DNA of 64,000 bases from Candidatus Freyrarchaeum guaymasense (GTDB taxonomy: Archaea; Asgardarchaeota; Jordarchaeia; Jordarchaeales; Freyrarchaeaceae), in assembly GCA_030587405.1 (NCBI GenBank), contig JAUQZD010000050.1, forward strand, positions 1 to 64,000. Direction: 5' to 3'. The position numbers were made by a program, and so were the translations under genes. Within the stretch, counting starts at the first letter, position 1. The number at the start of each line of letters is the position of its first letter. Shown here piece by piece: positions 34,254-43,681 of the stretch. Below the pieces are notes generated by a model. That model ran no database searches. It had not been told where the DNA came from and saw nothing but the letters and a program-made list of their open reading frames with translations.

Positions 34254-34544
34254 ATGGTTAAAAAAATGGTCGTGTATGATGGCTTCCAGAAGCTTGAGGT
34301 CGCTCCTGAGGGGAAGGCTTGGAGGGTAACCGTGATCTTAGTTATCGATAGAGGAGGAAAGCGGGAGGAAAGGACTGTTGCTGAAGAAGTGGTGAGTGAG
34401 GCGGAGATCACCAGTTGCATGGTTAAAATGGTACACGGGAAAATCGTCGCCATTCCTGAAGGGGATTTAGAGCTGAGAATATACCATGACATAGAAAGCG
34501 ACGTTAAAACCTTGAAGGTGGCCGAGAAAGAGAAGAAAAGTTGA
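34254..34544 (+). CDS. Small hypothetical protein
   Basis: A 96-residue protein starting MVKKMVVYDGFQKLEVAPEG, with strands such as WRVTVILVIDRGGKREERTV and a helix EEVVSEAEITSCMVKM, then RIYHDIESDVKTLKVAEKEK. It looks like a compact alpha/beta protein, with no membrane segment and one Cys. I recognise no family. ATG 34254 has GAGGGGG upstream; an open frame extends to 34209 without a ribosome site. It is co-directional with the RNase J-like gene 42 bases downstream and may share its message. Confidence 0.5.
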   Translation: MVKKMVVYDGFQKLEVAPEGKAWRVTVILVIDRGGKREERTVAEEVVSEAEITSCMVKMVHGKIVAIPEGDLELRIYHDIESDVKTLKVAEKEKKS

Positions 34545-34586
34545 TAGGGAAGTTTCGGAGTGCTTTAAGCTCGCTGAGGAGGAAGG

Positions 34587-35915
34587 TTGCCTTTGGTCAG
34601 TCTAACGTTCTATGGTGGATTGAGGGAGGTTGGAGGGAATAAGGTTTTACTTGAGGATGGGGATGTACAGATTTTCCTGGATTTCGGCGTTTCATTTGCT
34701 CAAATGGGGAAGTTCTACGCTACACCCTTCCTATCACCTAGAAGGGAGGAAGGACTGATAGATCTTGGGATGATACCACCGCTTAGAGGCGTCTACCGGT
34801 TCGACAGGGAGGAAGCTGCAGTCGACGCGGTTATAGTATCCCATGTTCACATGGACCACGCTGGCTATGTCCCCATAGTTAAGGATGAGATCTCTGTTTT
34901 CTGCGGTGAGACAGCGGCAACGATGATGGATGTATTTACCAACATGGGAAAATGGATTGTTGGGGGAGGCGTTGGAAGAGAAAGGCTTCAAACGTTCAGG
35001 ACTGGGAGGAAAATTGAGGTGGGTGGCGTCGAAGTTAAACCAGTTCACGTAGACCACTCGGTCCCCGGGTCATACGGGTTCATCATCCACACCTCGGAAG
35101 GAACTATAGTTTACACAGGAGACTTCAGGATGCATGGAGCCAAGAAGGAGTTAACCGAGGACTTCATAGATGAAGCTGCATCGGAGGACGTCGACGTTTT
35201 GGTAACGGAGGCCACAAACATATCGGCTGCACACGTCTCATCCGAAGTAGAGGTCAAGAATAAACTTAGCTATATAGTGGGTAACACCGACGGGTTAATA
35301 GTCACCTACTTTGCCAGCACAGACATTGACAGGCTGAGAACTTTTTACGAGGTCGCTAAAGAAAGCGGGAGGAAGCTAATTGTATCAGCGAGACAAGCCT
35401 ACCTCCTGAGCAGGCTGAAAGAAGACCCACATCTCAACATCCCAGACGTGAAAGACGAGCACATCCTAATCTTCAAGAAAAAGAAGAAATCATACAAGAA
35501 GTGGGAGAGGGAGGTTTTAGAAGGAGAGACCGTCGTTGACGCCTATGAAGTCTCAAAAAGGCAAAGAGAGGTAATACTGGTTGCGTCCCTCTACGATTTC
35601 GAAGAGCTAATCGATATTAAACCTGTACCTGGAAGCTGCTACGTGTATTCCTCCTCAGAGCCGTTCAACGAAGAAATGGAGATAGACTTCAATAAGATGC
35701 TTAACTGGCTGAGGCACTACGGGCTACCCCAGTACCGTGTGCATGTTTCAGGCCACATAATGCCAATCGAGCTGAAGAATGTTGTAAGCAGAATAAAGCC
35801 GAAGCAAGTCTTCCCCATTCACTGTGAGCACCCGGAGGTATTCGCAAAGTTCATTAAAGGGGTTGGGACAAGCGTCACGATACCTCAATTGGGAGAGAAA
35901 TACAGCTTACACTAA
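34587..35915 (+). CDS. RNase J-family metallo-beta-lactamase ribonuclease
   Basis: Archaeal RNase J enzymes degrade and process RNA from the 5' end. The beta-lactamase motifs are present: GGLREVGGNKVLLED, AVIVSHVHMDHAGYV (HxHxDH), VHVDHSVPGSYGF, YTGDFRMHG, and the beta-CASP region with VSGHIMPIELKNV and FPIHCEHPEVF near the C-terminus. Length (442) is normal for archaeal RNase J. TTG 34587 is preceded by GGAGGA. The C-terminal half contains a lysine-rich loop (FKKKKKSYKKWE) that may contact RNA. Confidence 0.8.
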   Translation: MPLVSLTFYGGLREVGGNKVLLEDGDVQIFLDFGVSFAQMGKFYATPFLSPRREEGLIDLGMIPPLRGVYRFDREEAAVDAVIVSHVHMDHAGYVPIVKDEISVFCGETAATMMDVFTNMGKWIVGGGVGRERLQTFRTGRKIEVGGVEVKPVHVDHSVPGSYGFIIHTSEGTIVYTGDFRMHGAKKELTEDFIDEAASEDVDVLVTEATNISAAHVSSEVEVKNKLSYIVGNTDGLIVTYFASTDIDRLRTFYEVAKESGRKLIVSARQAYLLSRLKEDPHLNIPDVKDEHILIFKKKKKSYKKWEREVLEGETVVDAYEVSKRQREVILVASLYDFEELIDIKPVPGSCYVYSSSEPFNEEMEIDFNKMLNWLRHYGLPQYRVHVSGHIMPIELKNVVSRIKPKQVFPIHCEHPEVFAKFIKGVGTSVTIPQLGEKYSLH

Positions 35916-35942
35916 AAATTGCTTAATGCTCGTGGCCGGCTT

Positions 35943-36971
35943 TCAGAAGGGACATAAGGGATCGGGTTTAAAGAAGGAGCCAGTTGCCAGGTAGGCTCTC
36001 GCCCTACATCCTCCAAGGCAGAAACCCCTAACAGGACAGGTTAAGCATTTACCCTCCAAGTTCTCCCAGTCCAGTAAGCCCATGTCCACTCTCCTGCTGT
36101 AAAGCTTTTTCCAGCTTTCCGGACCACCATCTTCCAGTATGTTGCCGAGCTTAACATCTAAAACGTCGCAGAGAAGCACGTCGCCGACTGGATTAAGGTC
36201 CATGACGTTATAGTAACAGCCCCACACCTTAACATGTTTTGACGTGATGATTCTTTCTGCGAAGGGGGTGCAGCGGACCTCTGCCGAGTAGGAAAGACGG
36301 TCTGCTGATTCATCTATGCTGAGCAGCGACTGCTTTAACTGCTCAGGGCTTAAGTCTAGAAGCCTGTTGTCCTTTGCTGCTCCAGAGGGAATTAGCGTTA
36401 GGAAGGATGCCAGCTTCCCCCCAATGTCGCATGAAAAAGAGACGAAATCTCCGGCTTCATGAGCGTTAAGACCTGTTATAACCATTACGGGGATAAACTC
36501 TAGACCCGCCGAGTTCATAACATCCACAGCGGTCATTATTTTTTTCCATGCTCCTTGCCCCCTTATGGACTCACATGTTACCTTAGATGCTCCATCAACG
36601 CTTAACAACACCTTTGCTTCGAGGCGGGCGAGGACGCTTGCCACCCTACTGTCCATAAGAAAGCCGTTCGTCACCACTTCAACCTTCATTCCAAGGTCTG
36701 CAGCGTATTTCATGAGGGATGGCAAGTCTTCCCTCAGAAGAGGCTCCCCGCCGACGAAGGAGATCATTTTAGCTCCCGCCCTCGCCGCTTCAGCCACGAT
36801 ACGCTTCCCGTCGCCTACCCCCAGCTCTCTGTGAAAGCGGCCTCTAACATAGCAGTGAACACAGGTACCATTACACCTTAATGTACATGGCCAAACGACG
36901 GCTTCGAGGGGAGTCAAGGCGCATCCCCGGTTCAGCTGGTTCTTAAAGGGCTTCCTTCTCTTACTGAGCAA
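35943..36971 (-). CDS. Radical SAM / SPASM-domain protein
   Basis: The cluster motif is CTLRCNGTCVHCYVRGR; the cysteines at C...CxxC are preceded by an extra Cys, so the exact CX3CX2C set is CNGTCVHC. KMISFVGGEPLLREDLPSLM, VEVVTNGFLMDSRV and VLLSVDGASKVTCESIRGQG give the barrel. The C-terminal part has the SPASM cysteines (CYYNVMDLNPVGDVLLCDVL, CLTCPVRGFCLGGCRARAYL, DPLCPF). Such enzymes modify peptides, heme or other substrates; no precursor peptide is evident nearby. It diverges from the nitrilase gene across about 107 bases. Confidence 0.75.
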   Translation of the reverse strand: MLSKRRKPFKNQLNRGCALTPLEAVVWPCTLRCNGTCVHCYVRGRFHRELGVGDGKRIVAEAARAGAKMISFVGGEPLLREDLPSLMKYAADLGMKVEVVTNGFLMDSRVASVLARLEAKVLLSVDGASKVTCESIRGQGAWKKIMTAVDVMNSAGLEFIPVMVITGLNAHEAGDFVSFSCDIGGKLASFLTLIPSGAAKDNRLLDLSPEQLKQSLLSIDESADRLSYSAEVRCTPFAERIITSKHVKVWGCYYNVMDLNPVGDVLLCDVLDVKLGNILEDGGPESWKKLYSRRVDMGLLDWENLEGKCLTCPVRGFCLGGCRARAYLATGSFFKPDPLCPF

Positions 36972-37078
36972 GGAGGAGATAAAAAGGTTTGGCGCCGGAA
37001 GGGGGGAGGGGACTTATAACGTTATATATTCTTTCAGCTATAACTTCTCTTTCAGCTGAGCCGTTTGGAGGTGTATTT

Positions 37079-37990
37079 ATGGAGTTTAAGGTCGCCTTAG
37101 CGCAGATCAATAGCGTGTGTGGAGACGTTGACGGAAACCTTAAGAGAATGTGTTCTCTCATTGAGAGGGCAGCAGGTTTAGAGGCGGAAATGATAGTTTT
37201 CCCGGAAATGTGCCTTTGCGGTTACATGGTCATGGACGGGAAGGATTTTGAAACGTTTTACAGGTGTGTCCAGCGACTTGACGGGGAGTCGATAAGGAAA
37301 CTTTCATCTTTAGCTTCTAAAACAGGTCTACACATCGTTTTCGGCGCTCCAACAGAGCCGTCAAAACAGAGGGGGGTGGTTTACAACAGTGCGATCCTCC
37401 TAGAGCCGGACGGGAAAGTTAACGTTTACAACAAGGTTCACCTACCGACTGGAAGGTATGGTAGGGGAGTGTTCTTCGAGCATTTGTACTGCAGGCCAGG
37501 GGAGGAAATGAAAGTTTGCGATACACGGCTGGGGAGGATAGGCTTGCAAGTTTGCCGCGACTTCGCCTTTCCCGAGGCGTCAAGAATATACGGATACTGT
37601 GACGTTGATATAATAATAAATATCTCTGCTGCCCCAGTAACTTCAAAGCGCCTCTTCGACATGGTACTTCCAGTAAGAGCATTCGAGAACGCAGCATACC
37701 TCGTTTATGTTAACGTTGCAGGGGAGCAAAGAGGTGTTTCATTCTTTGGCCATAGTAGGGTGATAGACCCGCTAGGTAGGGTGACTGTTGAGTGCAAAGT
37801 TGGAGAGGAGGATTTCAAGGTTGGAATCATAAACTTGGAAGCCATGAGAAAGATGAGAATGGAAGTACCGATTAAGAAGGACATACTGCCAATCGAAACC
37901 TATCAACACTTGTTGGATAAACTCAGATGCAAGTTGAGAAATGAAGCGGAAGGAGAATCCGGTAAGGTTCCAGCAAGAACCTCTTCATGA
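37079..37990 (+). CDS. Carbon-nitrogen hydrolase (nitrilase superfamily)
   Basis: The Glu-Lys-Cys triad is visible: Glu in MIVFPEMCLCGYMV, Lys in VYNKVHLPTGRYG and Cys in IGLQVCRDFAFPEASR. Enzymes of the superfamily hydrolyse amides or nitriles. The closest types are amidase/N-carbamoylase-like or NAD synthetase glutaminase-like, but the substrate cannot be fixed. ATG 37079 has a perfect GGAGGTG upstream. A TATA-like run (CTTATAACGTTATATATT) lies upstream of the start at about 37013-37030. The 156-base spacer after it holds no gene. Confidence 0.8.
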   Translation: MEFKVALAQINSVCGDVDGNLKRMCSLIERAAGLEAEMIVFPEMCLCGYMVMDGKDFETFYRCVQRLDGESIRKLSSLASKTGLHIVFGAPTEPSKQRGVVYNSAILLEPDGKVNVYNKVHLPTGRYGRGVFFEHLYCRPGEEMKVCDTRLGRIGLQVCRDFAFPEASRIYGYCDVDIIINISAAPVTSKRLFDMVLPVRAFENAAYLVYVNVAGEQRGVSFFGHSRVIDPLGRVTVECKVGEEDFKVGIINLEAMRKMRMEVPIKKDILPIETYQHLLDKLRCKLRNEAEGESGKVPARTSS

Positions 37991-38146
37991 CAAAACAGGG
38001 TAGAGGGTTCCTGTAAGGTCATAAACTACCAGCGAAGACGGGTGGGGGTTTATCCCTGGTTTAAGATATAATTTCAAGCATTTAGGGAACCCTTAGAAAT
38101 CGGAATAGAACCGGGAATAATTAAGGAAAGAGAGAAAAAGATGATT

Positions 38147-39790
38147 TTAGAATTCACCGCCCATTCCAGGCATGCTTTCTGGTCCGCCCTTACCCTTCTC
38201 CTTCTCCTCCTTGTGAGGCTTCGATGCAATCACGTCGTCTATCCTGAGGATCATCGATGCGGCTTCGCTTGCTGTTTTTATGGCGTGCATTTTAACTCTG
38301 AGTGGCTCAAGGACTCCAAGCTTAACCATGTCGTCAGGCTCGCCGGTTTGAATGTTTAAACCTATTGCTGTGCCATCCTTGTCGTGCTTCGCCCTTAAGG
38401 ACACTATCACGTCGAGCGGGTCATGACCTGAGTTCTCGGCTAAGGTCCTAGGGACTACTTCTATCGCGTCTGCGAAGGCTTCAATCGCCAGCTGCTCCCT
38501 GCCTCCTATAGACTCAGCGTACTTCCTTAGCTGCCTTGCAACTTCCACCTCTGCGGCGCCTCCGCCCGGGACGATCTTCTGATCCTCTATCACGTCTCGT
38601 ACAACGCAAAGAGCATCGTTAAGTGCTCTTTCAGCCTCGTCGACTACGTGCTCGGTTCCGCCACGTATAACTATCGTTACCGCCTTAGGATTCTTGCAGT
38701 CCCTGACGTACACCACTTTATCCTCGCCTATTTTAACTTCCTCAACCAGTCCAGCTTCACCTAAGGATTCAGATGTCAAGTCGTCGAGGTTCGTCACTAT
38801 TCTTGCTCCCGTAGCCTTAGATAGCTTCTCCATGTCAGACTTCTTCACACGTCTAACAGCCATTATTCCTGCCTTCGCCAGGTAGTGCTGGGCTAGGTCG
38901 TCGATACCCTTCTGGCAGAAGAGGACCGTGGCACCGCACGCCTTTATCTTTTCAACCATATCTTTAAGGATCCTTTGCTCCTCTTCGAGGAACATCTTCA
39001 TCTGGGATGGGTCTGTTATCCTGATCTCCGCATCGAACTCCGTCTTCTCGACTTCGAGCGGCGCGTCTAGGAGCGCTATCTTTGCATCTTTAACTCTCTT
39101 CGGCATCGCTGGATGCACTACCTCTTTGTCGATGACCATGCCCCTAACTAGTTCGGTCTCAAGTAGGCTCTTACCTTGCTTCTTAAGAAGGTTGACCATG
39201 TCCCTGTCGGCTTCAAGCTTCCCGTCAACCTCCTCAGCAACTTGAAGTATGGCGTCCACGGCTATCCTGGCAAGGTGCTCCCTAGCGCCGGCTACAGCCT
39301 TACTGTTCATTGCCGTGGCAGCAATCTTAAACAGCGTCTCTTTATCCTCTGGTTTAACGTCCGTAGCCATGCTCTTTAGGACTTCCTCAGCCTTATCAGC
39401 CGCTTTCTTGAAACCTCCCACTATGACCGTCGGATGGATCTTCTGATCTAGTAACTCCTCCGCCTTTTTAAGTAGCTCACCGGCGACGATTACTGCTGTC
39501 GTGGTTCCGTCACCGACCTCGTCGTCCTGCGCCTTAGCCACCTCAACCATCATCTTGGCGGCGGGGTGCTGCACGTCTATCTCGTCTAGGATCGCTGCCC
39601 CATCGTTCGTGATGGTAATATCTCCAAGCGAGTCCACGAGCATCTTGTCCATTCCCCTAGGTCCAAGAGTGGTCCTGACCGCTTCAGCTATCACGCGTGC
39701 AGCCATTATGTTGGATCTCTGGGCGTCGCGTCCACGTGTCCTTTCAGATCCTTCTTTCAATATTAGGACGGGTATTCCACCCATACTCAT
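38147..39790 (-). CDS. thsA: Thermosome subunit (group II chaperonin)
   Basis: A 547-residue chaperonin subunit that folds proteins inside a two-ring cage using ATP. Signature sequences: [39 protein letters not shown] with the ATP-binding [25 protein letters not shown], and a C-terminal tail ending [13 protein letters not shown]. It follows Hsp20 by 31 bases, with GGAGGTG upstream of the start, so both are made from one heat-shock message. Only one thermosome gene is in the window; others may exist elsewhere. The gene symbol is by family convention; the paralogue letter is a guess. Confidence 0.95.
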   Translation of the reverse strand: MSMGGIPVLILKEGSERTRGRDAQRSNIMAARVIAEAVRTTLGPRGMDKMLVDSLGDITITNDGAAILDEIDVQHPAAKMMVEVAKAQDDEVGDGTTTAVIVAGELLKKAEELLDQKIHPTVIVGGFKKAADKAEEVLKSMATDVKPEDKETLFKIAATAMNSKAVAGAREHLARIAVDAILQVAEEVDGKLEADRDMVNLLKKQGKSLLETELVRGMVIDKEVVHPAMPKRVKDAKIALLDAPLEVEKTEFDAEIRITDPSQMKMFLEEEQRILKDMVEKIKACGATVLFCQKGIDDLAQHYLAKAGIMAVRRVKKSDMEKLSKATGARIVTNLDDLTSESLGEAGLVEEVKIGEDKVVYVRDCKNPKAVTIVIRGGTEHVVDEAERALNDALCVVRDVIEDQKIVPGGGAAEVEVARQLRKYAESIGGREQLAIEAFADAIEVVPRTLAENSGHDPLDVIVSLRAKHDKDGTAIGLNIQTGEPDDMVKLGVLEPLRVKMHAIKTASEAASMILRIDDVIASKPHKEEKEKGKGGPESMPGMGGEF

Positions 39791-39821
39791 CTTCTGACAC
39801 CTCCACTTACGAGCATCCAGA

Positions 39822-40379
39822 TCACTCTACTTTTATCCCGTGTCCTTTCTTTTCCAGCCTGGGTATCTTCACTTCTAAAATCCCATTCTTGTAGCTTGCT
39901 TTAGCCTCATCAGGCTTAACAGGTGCTGGAAGCTTAACACGCTTATAATACTTATCTCCCGCTTTTATCTCAAGCTCATCTTCAGTACAATTCAGCGATA
40001 TTTCTTCCTTATCAACTCCAGGCGTCTCCGCAACAACTATTATCTCCTTGTCACCTTCAACTACGTCTACGAGGGGCTCCCTAACCTCCCTTATTAGGGA
40101 TGGAGACGGCTCACCCGTGTAACGTGGGACGTTACCAAATTCGCGGACCTCAGGTTTCCCGTCAGGCCCGATCTTTATGCTCCACCCCCACACTATAGGG
40201 CCAGTAACCTCTGTCCCATCTGATAACCGTGTTTTCGGCAGGTCTTTAAGCATTTTGTCTAGATCCCTGAAAGGTGATGTACGGAAGAATTCTTCAATCA
40301 TCTCCTCGAACTCTTCAAACCAGTCGGTGAACTCGTCAAAGGGAAAGCGCCTTCGTCTCCTTCGCTCCCAGAAGCTCAT
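39822..40379 (-). CDS. hsp20: Hsp20 small heat-shock protein
   Basis: A 185-residue alpha-crystallin protein that holds unfolding proteins. The alpha-crystallin domain runs from [20 protein letters not shown] to [20 protein letters not shown]. The N-terminal arm is helical and charged ([20 protein letters not shown]). It is the first gene of the Hsp20-thermosome unit. The start is ATG 40379 with AGGAGG upstream. Promoter and a possible operator lie at 40443-40488. Confidence 0.93.
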   Translation of the reverse strand: MSFWERRRRRRFPFDEFTDWFEEFEEMIEEFFRTSPFRDLDKMLKDLPKTRLSDGTEVTGPIVWGWSIKIGPDGKPEVREFGNVPRYTGEPSPSLIREVREPLVDVVEGDKEIIVVAETPGVDKEEISLNCTEDELEIKAGDKYYKRVKLPAPVKPDEAKASYKNGILEVKIPRLEKKGHGIKVE

Positions 40380-40442
40380 GTTTTAACCTCCTATTAGATT
40401 TAGTTCTCCCCCAACAAAAAGGTAAGAAGAGAGTGACAGGAC

Positions 40443-40488
40443 GTTTCCCGTCAACAAACAGGTGAAACAGCACTTCTATATAAATTTT
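40443..40488 (-). promoter_or_regulatory. Promoter and possible operator of the Hsp20-thermosome operon
   Basis: On the minus strand AAAATTTATATAG (forward 40476-40488) is a clear TATA box. About 25 bases downstream is an imperfect inverted repeat with GTTTC and GAAAC ends (40443-40468). It would overlap the transcription start, a normal place for a repressor in archaea. The leader to the start codon is about 70 bases. Heat-shock control is inferred from the genes, not proven by the site. Confidence 0.5.
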
Positions 40489-40618
40489 ACTATTGGCAGA
40501 TCCGTCTCCACACAGCTTGCCGACGCCGCCACCAACCTTTACAATTACTCGTTGGTGGTTAAGGTATGTGGGAGGCTATCATAAACCTTAAATAAGGTCT
40601 ATTCGTTTCATAGGATCG

Positions 40619-40750
40619 GGGCCCCTAGCTCAGCTTGGTAGAGCTTGTGGCGCTGAGAGCACCCGGTTTGCACCCGGGAGGCCGCGGGAACCCTTGGATG
40701 GGTCGCGAATTCAAAACCTGAAGGGTGGACAAGTCCCGCGGGGTCCACCA
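40619..40750 (+). tRNA. tRNA-Ala(UGC) with probably three introns
   Basis: Acceptor GGGCCCC (40619-40625) pairs with GGGGTCC (40740-40746), giving the G3-U70 pair that marks alanine tRNA, then A and an encoded CCA. The D arm is GCTC/GAGC. The anticodon stem CCCGG/CCGGG encloses TTTGCAC with anticodon TGC at 40669-40671. Extra sequence lies in three places. About 16 bases sit between the D and anticodon stems (40645-40660, flanked by a direct AGAGC repeat). About 21 bases (40689-40709) and 18 bases (40715-40732) interrupt the T loop, whose pieces join to TTCAAGT between GCGGG and CCCGC. No intron is at the standard 37/38 site. Intron edges are approximate. Confidence 0.8.
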
Positions 40751-40772
40751 TCCACTTTAGTTTGACTCTTAC

Positions 40773-41654
40773 TCATCCTTCTCTGGTTTTCACTCCTATG
40801 AACCTCCATAAGGGAGTGAACCACTTTAGGAAGAAGTGCCGAGAGTATATTTCGACGAGTCCAGGGAAGACTTTAGCTATTGCTCTCTTAACCTTAGAAA
40901 GCACACCGTTGTCCTTGCTGTCAAAGAAGGATTTTAGTTTTAAGCTTAACTCTACGGAGTACAGGGTTATTCCAAGCTTCCTGAAGCGTTCAACTAGACC
41001 GGTGAAGGTTGGCTGGTAGGGTACGTTGTCGTGCACTGCTCTTCTTGCGGCTCTAACATAGGCGTCAGCCAGCTTCTTTGGCATTAGAGACTGGAGGGGG
41101 AGGCCATAATGTCCATCTCTCGCCACTATGAGGGGGGCGATCCTGTTAGGGCACGTTATGTATAGTTTCCCCCTGTTTTTAAGTACCCTACTTATTTCTT
41201 CCGAGCATTTTTCAGCATTGTTTACATGTTCTATCACATCGTTACAGACCACTATGTGGAAGGATGAGTCTCTGAATGGCAGGTGGGTGCCGCTGGCTAG
41301 GAGGGGATCCACCTCAACCTTATTGTCTCGTGCCCATGACTGGGCTATGCGTGGATAGTACTTCTCGATATCTATTCCAACGACTCTTGACCCGCTCATC
41401 GAGAACGCTATGGATATTCCGCCAGCTCCCAGTCCAAGATCGAGAACTATTTTCCCTTTAACGGGGATTTTAATGTGTCCGAATAAGTCAACTATTTCCT
41501 TCCCTCGATCAACACCCTTAAAGGTGTAATCTGTGTACGGCTTGTAAAGGAAGTTATCCTTAGGTAGGAAGGGAGATACGAACTCGTCCCACAGCTCTAA
41601 GGTTCTTTCGCTAACTTTAACTCTCCCCATTCTGAAACCCCTTAAAGCAGACAT
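40773..41654 (-). CDS. Class I SAM-dependent methyltransferase
   Basis: A 293-residue methyltransferase with motif I IVLDLGLGAGGISIAFSMSG, the acidic loop VVGIDIEKYYPRIA, FHIVVCNDVIEHVNNAEKCS (UbiE/DUF Methyltransf_11 type) and ISRVLKNRGKLYITCPNR. The N-terminus (LWDEFVSPFLPKDNFLYKPY) and C-terminal basic region with a hydrophobic FFLKWFTPLWRF end suggest a lipid, quinone or glycan-type substrate, which is only a guess. The gene follows tRNA-Ala on the opposite strand. ATG 41630 (MGRVKVSERT) is an alternative start. Confidence 0.7.
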   Translation of the reverse strand: MSALRGFRMGRVKVSERTLELWDEFVSPFLPKDNFLYKPYTDYTFKGVDRGKEIVDLFGHIKIPVKGKIVLDLGLGAGGISIAFSMSGSRVVGIDIEKYYPRIAQSWARDNKVEVDPLLASGTHLPFRDSSFHIVVCNDVIEHVNNAEKCSEEISRVLKNRGKLYITCPNRIAPLIVARDGHYGLPLQSLMPKKLADAYVRAARRAVHDNVPYQPTFTGLVERFRKLGITLYSVELSLKLKSFFDSKDNGVLSKVKRAIAKVFPGLVEIYSRHFFLKWFTPLWRFIGVKTREG

Positions 41655-41770
41655 AAGTTAGTTTCTCATTAGATAAAGAGAAAATAAAAATACTCCGTTC
41701 ATAATTATGGAAATGCGGTGTATGATCTCTAGTTTAGCTGGTGGCGTCCGATTAAGAGTGAAAAGGATGT

Positions 41771-42775
41771 CTAATCGATTTCCCTCTCGAGCGCCACCCA
41801 CAGCTCTTCCACTATTTCATCTCCTAAATACACTTTTCCCTCCGGTCCTTCTATAATTCTTCCTTCATCAACAACTTCACCTATAATGCTAAATTTCACT
41901 CCAGCATCCTTTAAAGCTTTAACCGCATCATCGACGGCTTCCTCATCCACGGTGGCAAGTAAAACACCGCTTGAAATGAGTCTTAACGGGTTAACCCCCA
42001 GTACTTCACATATCCTTCTCGTCTCCTCGGCAACAGGTATCTTCGCCCCGTCAACCCTAAACCCCACGTTTGAAGCTATAGAGAGCTCTATTAACCCCCC
42101 TATGACGCCGCCCTCAGTTGGATCATGCATGGCGGTTACCTTGCAGCCTTCATTGAGAGCGAGAGCCTCTTTGACGACGCTTAACATCCTAGAGAAGCTC
42201 TTAGCTCTTTCAAGAACGCCCCGTCCAACCACCTCAACCAGCTCATTATACCGCTCCGACGCGATTATCGAAGCACCCTCTAAACCTGCGTGTTTGGTAA
42301 TAAGTATTACATCTCCGGGCTTAGCCCCGCCAGTGGTAACAAGCTTTCCTTTTTCGACTTCGCCGATCATCGTTCCACAAACCACGGGGTGGCTTAGAAA
42401 CGAGACAACCTCCGTATGTCCTCCAACTATGGATACGCCCAGTTCCATCGCCGCAGAGTGGGCGTCGTTAACAACCTCGTCCAGCAGCCCAACACTAACG
42501 TCCTTGGGAAGGAGAATAGTCAACGTAAGGAAAAGGGGGGTGGCTCCTCTTACAGCTACATCATTAGCATTAACATGGACAGCGTACCATCCTATGCCGC
42601 TGCTCGCCCCCGTTATAGGATCGGATGCAATCACAACGTACCTGTCACCCATATCTACTACTGCCGCATCCTCCCCTATTGCAGGCCCTAAAACAACCCT
42701 ATCTAGCTTAGCACCAGTACGCTTAAAGACGACTCTCTCTAGAATATCATTAGGAACTTTACCTATTGGGAGCAT
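41771..42775 (-). CDS. AIR synthase-related protein (HypE/ThiL-like fold)
   Basis: The family binds ATP and includes HypE, SelD, ThiL and PurM. Motifs: GPAIGEDAAVVDMGDRYVVI, HVNANDVAVRGATPLFLTLT, VSIVGGHTEVV, KPGDVILITKHAGLEGASII and MHDPTEGGVIGGLIELSIAS. The C-terminal HypE cysteine is not present, so hydrogenase maturation is unlikely to be its job. Archaea have a conserved AIRS-like protein of this type without an assigned reaction. It stands alone, with spacers of about 95-115 bases on both sides. Confidence 0.7.
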   Translation of the reverse strand: MLPIGKVPNDILERVVFKRTGAKLDRVVLGPAIGEDAAVVDMGDRYVVIASDPITGASSGIGWYAVHVNANDVAVRGATPLFLTLTILLPKDVSVGLLDEVVNDAHSAAMELGVSIVGGHTEVVSFLSHPVVCGTMIGEVEKGKLVTTGGAKPGDVILITKHAGLEGASIIASERYNELVEVVGRGVLERAKSFSRMLSVVKEALALNEGCKVTAMHDPTEGGVIGGLIELSIASNVGFRVDGAKIPVAEETRRICEVLGVNPLRLISSGVLLATVDEEAVDDAVKALKDAGVKFSIIGEVVDEGRIIEGPEGKVYLGDEIVEELWVALEREID

Positions 42776-42869
42776 AACACTTCCTCAACCCGCAATTCCA
42801 TTAGCAACGTTAGCGAATATTAGGGGGCGACGTAGCGTTCAATGATGGTGCTGGCGCGGAGGTGACAGG

Positions 42870-43397
42870 TTAAGTCTTCTTAGAGTCCGGGAGCCCCTCC
42901 TCCAGTATGATGCGTGTTGCAAGCTTAGCCGCCGTCCCGACGACTCTAGAGCAATAGTCAAACATCCTATGATTTATCGCTTCTTCCAACTCTTTAGGAT
43001 CGTAGAGGTTAAATGTCCGCCCCATAAGCCTTTTCTGAATATCATAGCACCTGCATGAGCCGAATTCTTCAACAAACTGGTCATGCAACCTCTTGACTAG
43101 AATGTACGACTTCATAGGTTTCCAAATGTCATGAAAATCCTTTCTCTCCCGTCCATACAAGTAGCTTATAACCATCGACGAACCTACAAGGGCTCCGCAG
43201 GAGCCGTCACCAGTTAGCCCTAACCCGTCAGCCAGCCCGCTTGCAGCCTTAAACACGTCGTCATTCTTGATGCCTAACGTGTCAAATATCGCTGCAATAA
43301 CCGTTTGCGCGCATCCAGTATATTTTTTCTCGTACTCTCGCCCAAGCTTAAAGGCCTTTTCAGGAAGATCATCATTCGACCCGTTCATAATACCCAC
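42870..43397 (-). CDS. C_GCAxxG_C_C family redox-type protein
   Basis: The conserved pattern is seen as TGCAQTVIAAIFDTLGI, then GDGSCGALVGSSM, SCRCYDIQKR and YCSRVVGTAAKLA. These cysteines are thought to bind a metal cluster or take part in redox chemistry, but the function of the family is unknown. Length (175) is normal. The start is ATG 43397. tRNA-Gly lies about 150 bases upstream on the other strand. Confidence 0.75.
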   Translation of the reverse strand: MGIMNGSNDDLPEKAFKLGREYEKKYTGCAQTVIAAIFDTLGIKNDDVFKAASGLADGLGLTGDGSCGALVGSSMVISYLYGRERKDFHDIWKPMKSYILVKRLHDQFVEEFGSCRCYDIQKRLMGRTFNLYDPKELEEAINHRMFDYCSRVVGTAAKLATRIILEEGLPDSKKT

Positions 43398-43550
43398 CTG
43401 TTAACAACATTTTAACAAATGGAAATATTTCTCTTTTCCTTTCATTTTAGAGTTGAGGGCGAAAACATCACATTTTGAGAGTAAAGTGAAAGCAGGGCAG
43501 AGTCTATCGAAAATTTTTAAAGGACGTGCAACCACTACTCCTTAACAGGT

Positions 43551-43681
43551 GCGGCCGTGGTCTAGTCTGGTCTAGGACCCAGGCCCCCCAAGCATACATA
43601 ACGTATGCGGGATTAGCCTGTGACCCGGGTTCAAATCCAGTTTGGGTTTTCCAGCTGGTGAGTATCCCGGCGGCCGCACCA
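43551..43681 (+). tRNA. tRNA-Gly(CCC) with two introns
   Basis: Acceptor GCGGCCG (43551-43557) pairs with CGGCCGC (43671-43677), then A and an encoded CCA. The D arm is GTCT/GGAC. Anticodon stem CAGGC (43580-43584) pairs with GCCTG (43616-43620), with anticodon CCC at 43587-43589. A 24-base intron fits between 37 and 38 (43591-43614), containing a GCATAC/GTATGC hairpin. The T arm is CCGGG-TTCAAAT-CC, then about 29 extra bases (43639-43667), then CGG, so a second intron splits the 3' T stem. Position 33 is C rather than the nearly universal U. A TATA-like AATTTTTAAAG is at 43512-43522. Confidence 0.85.
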
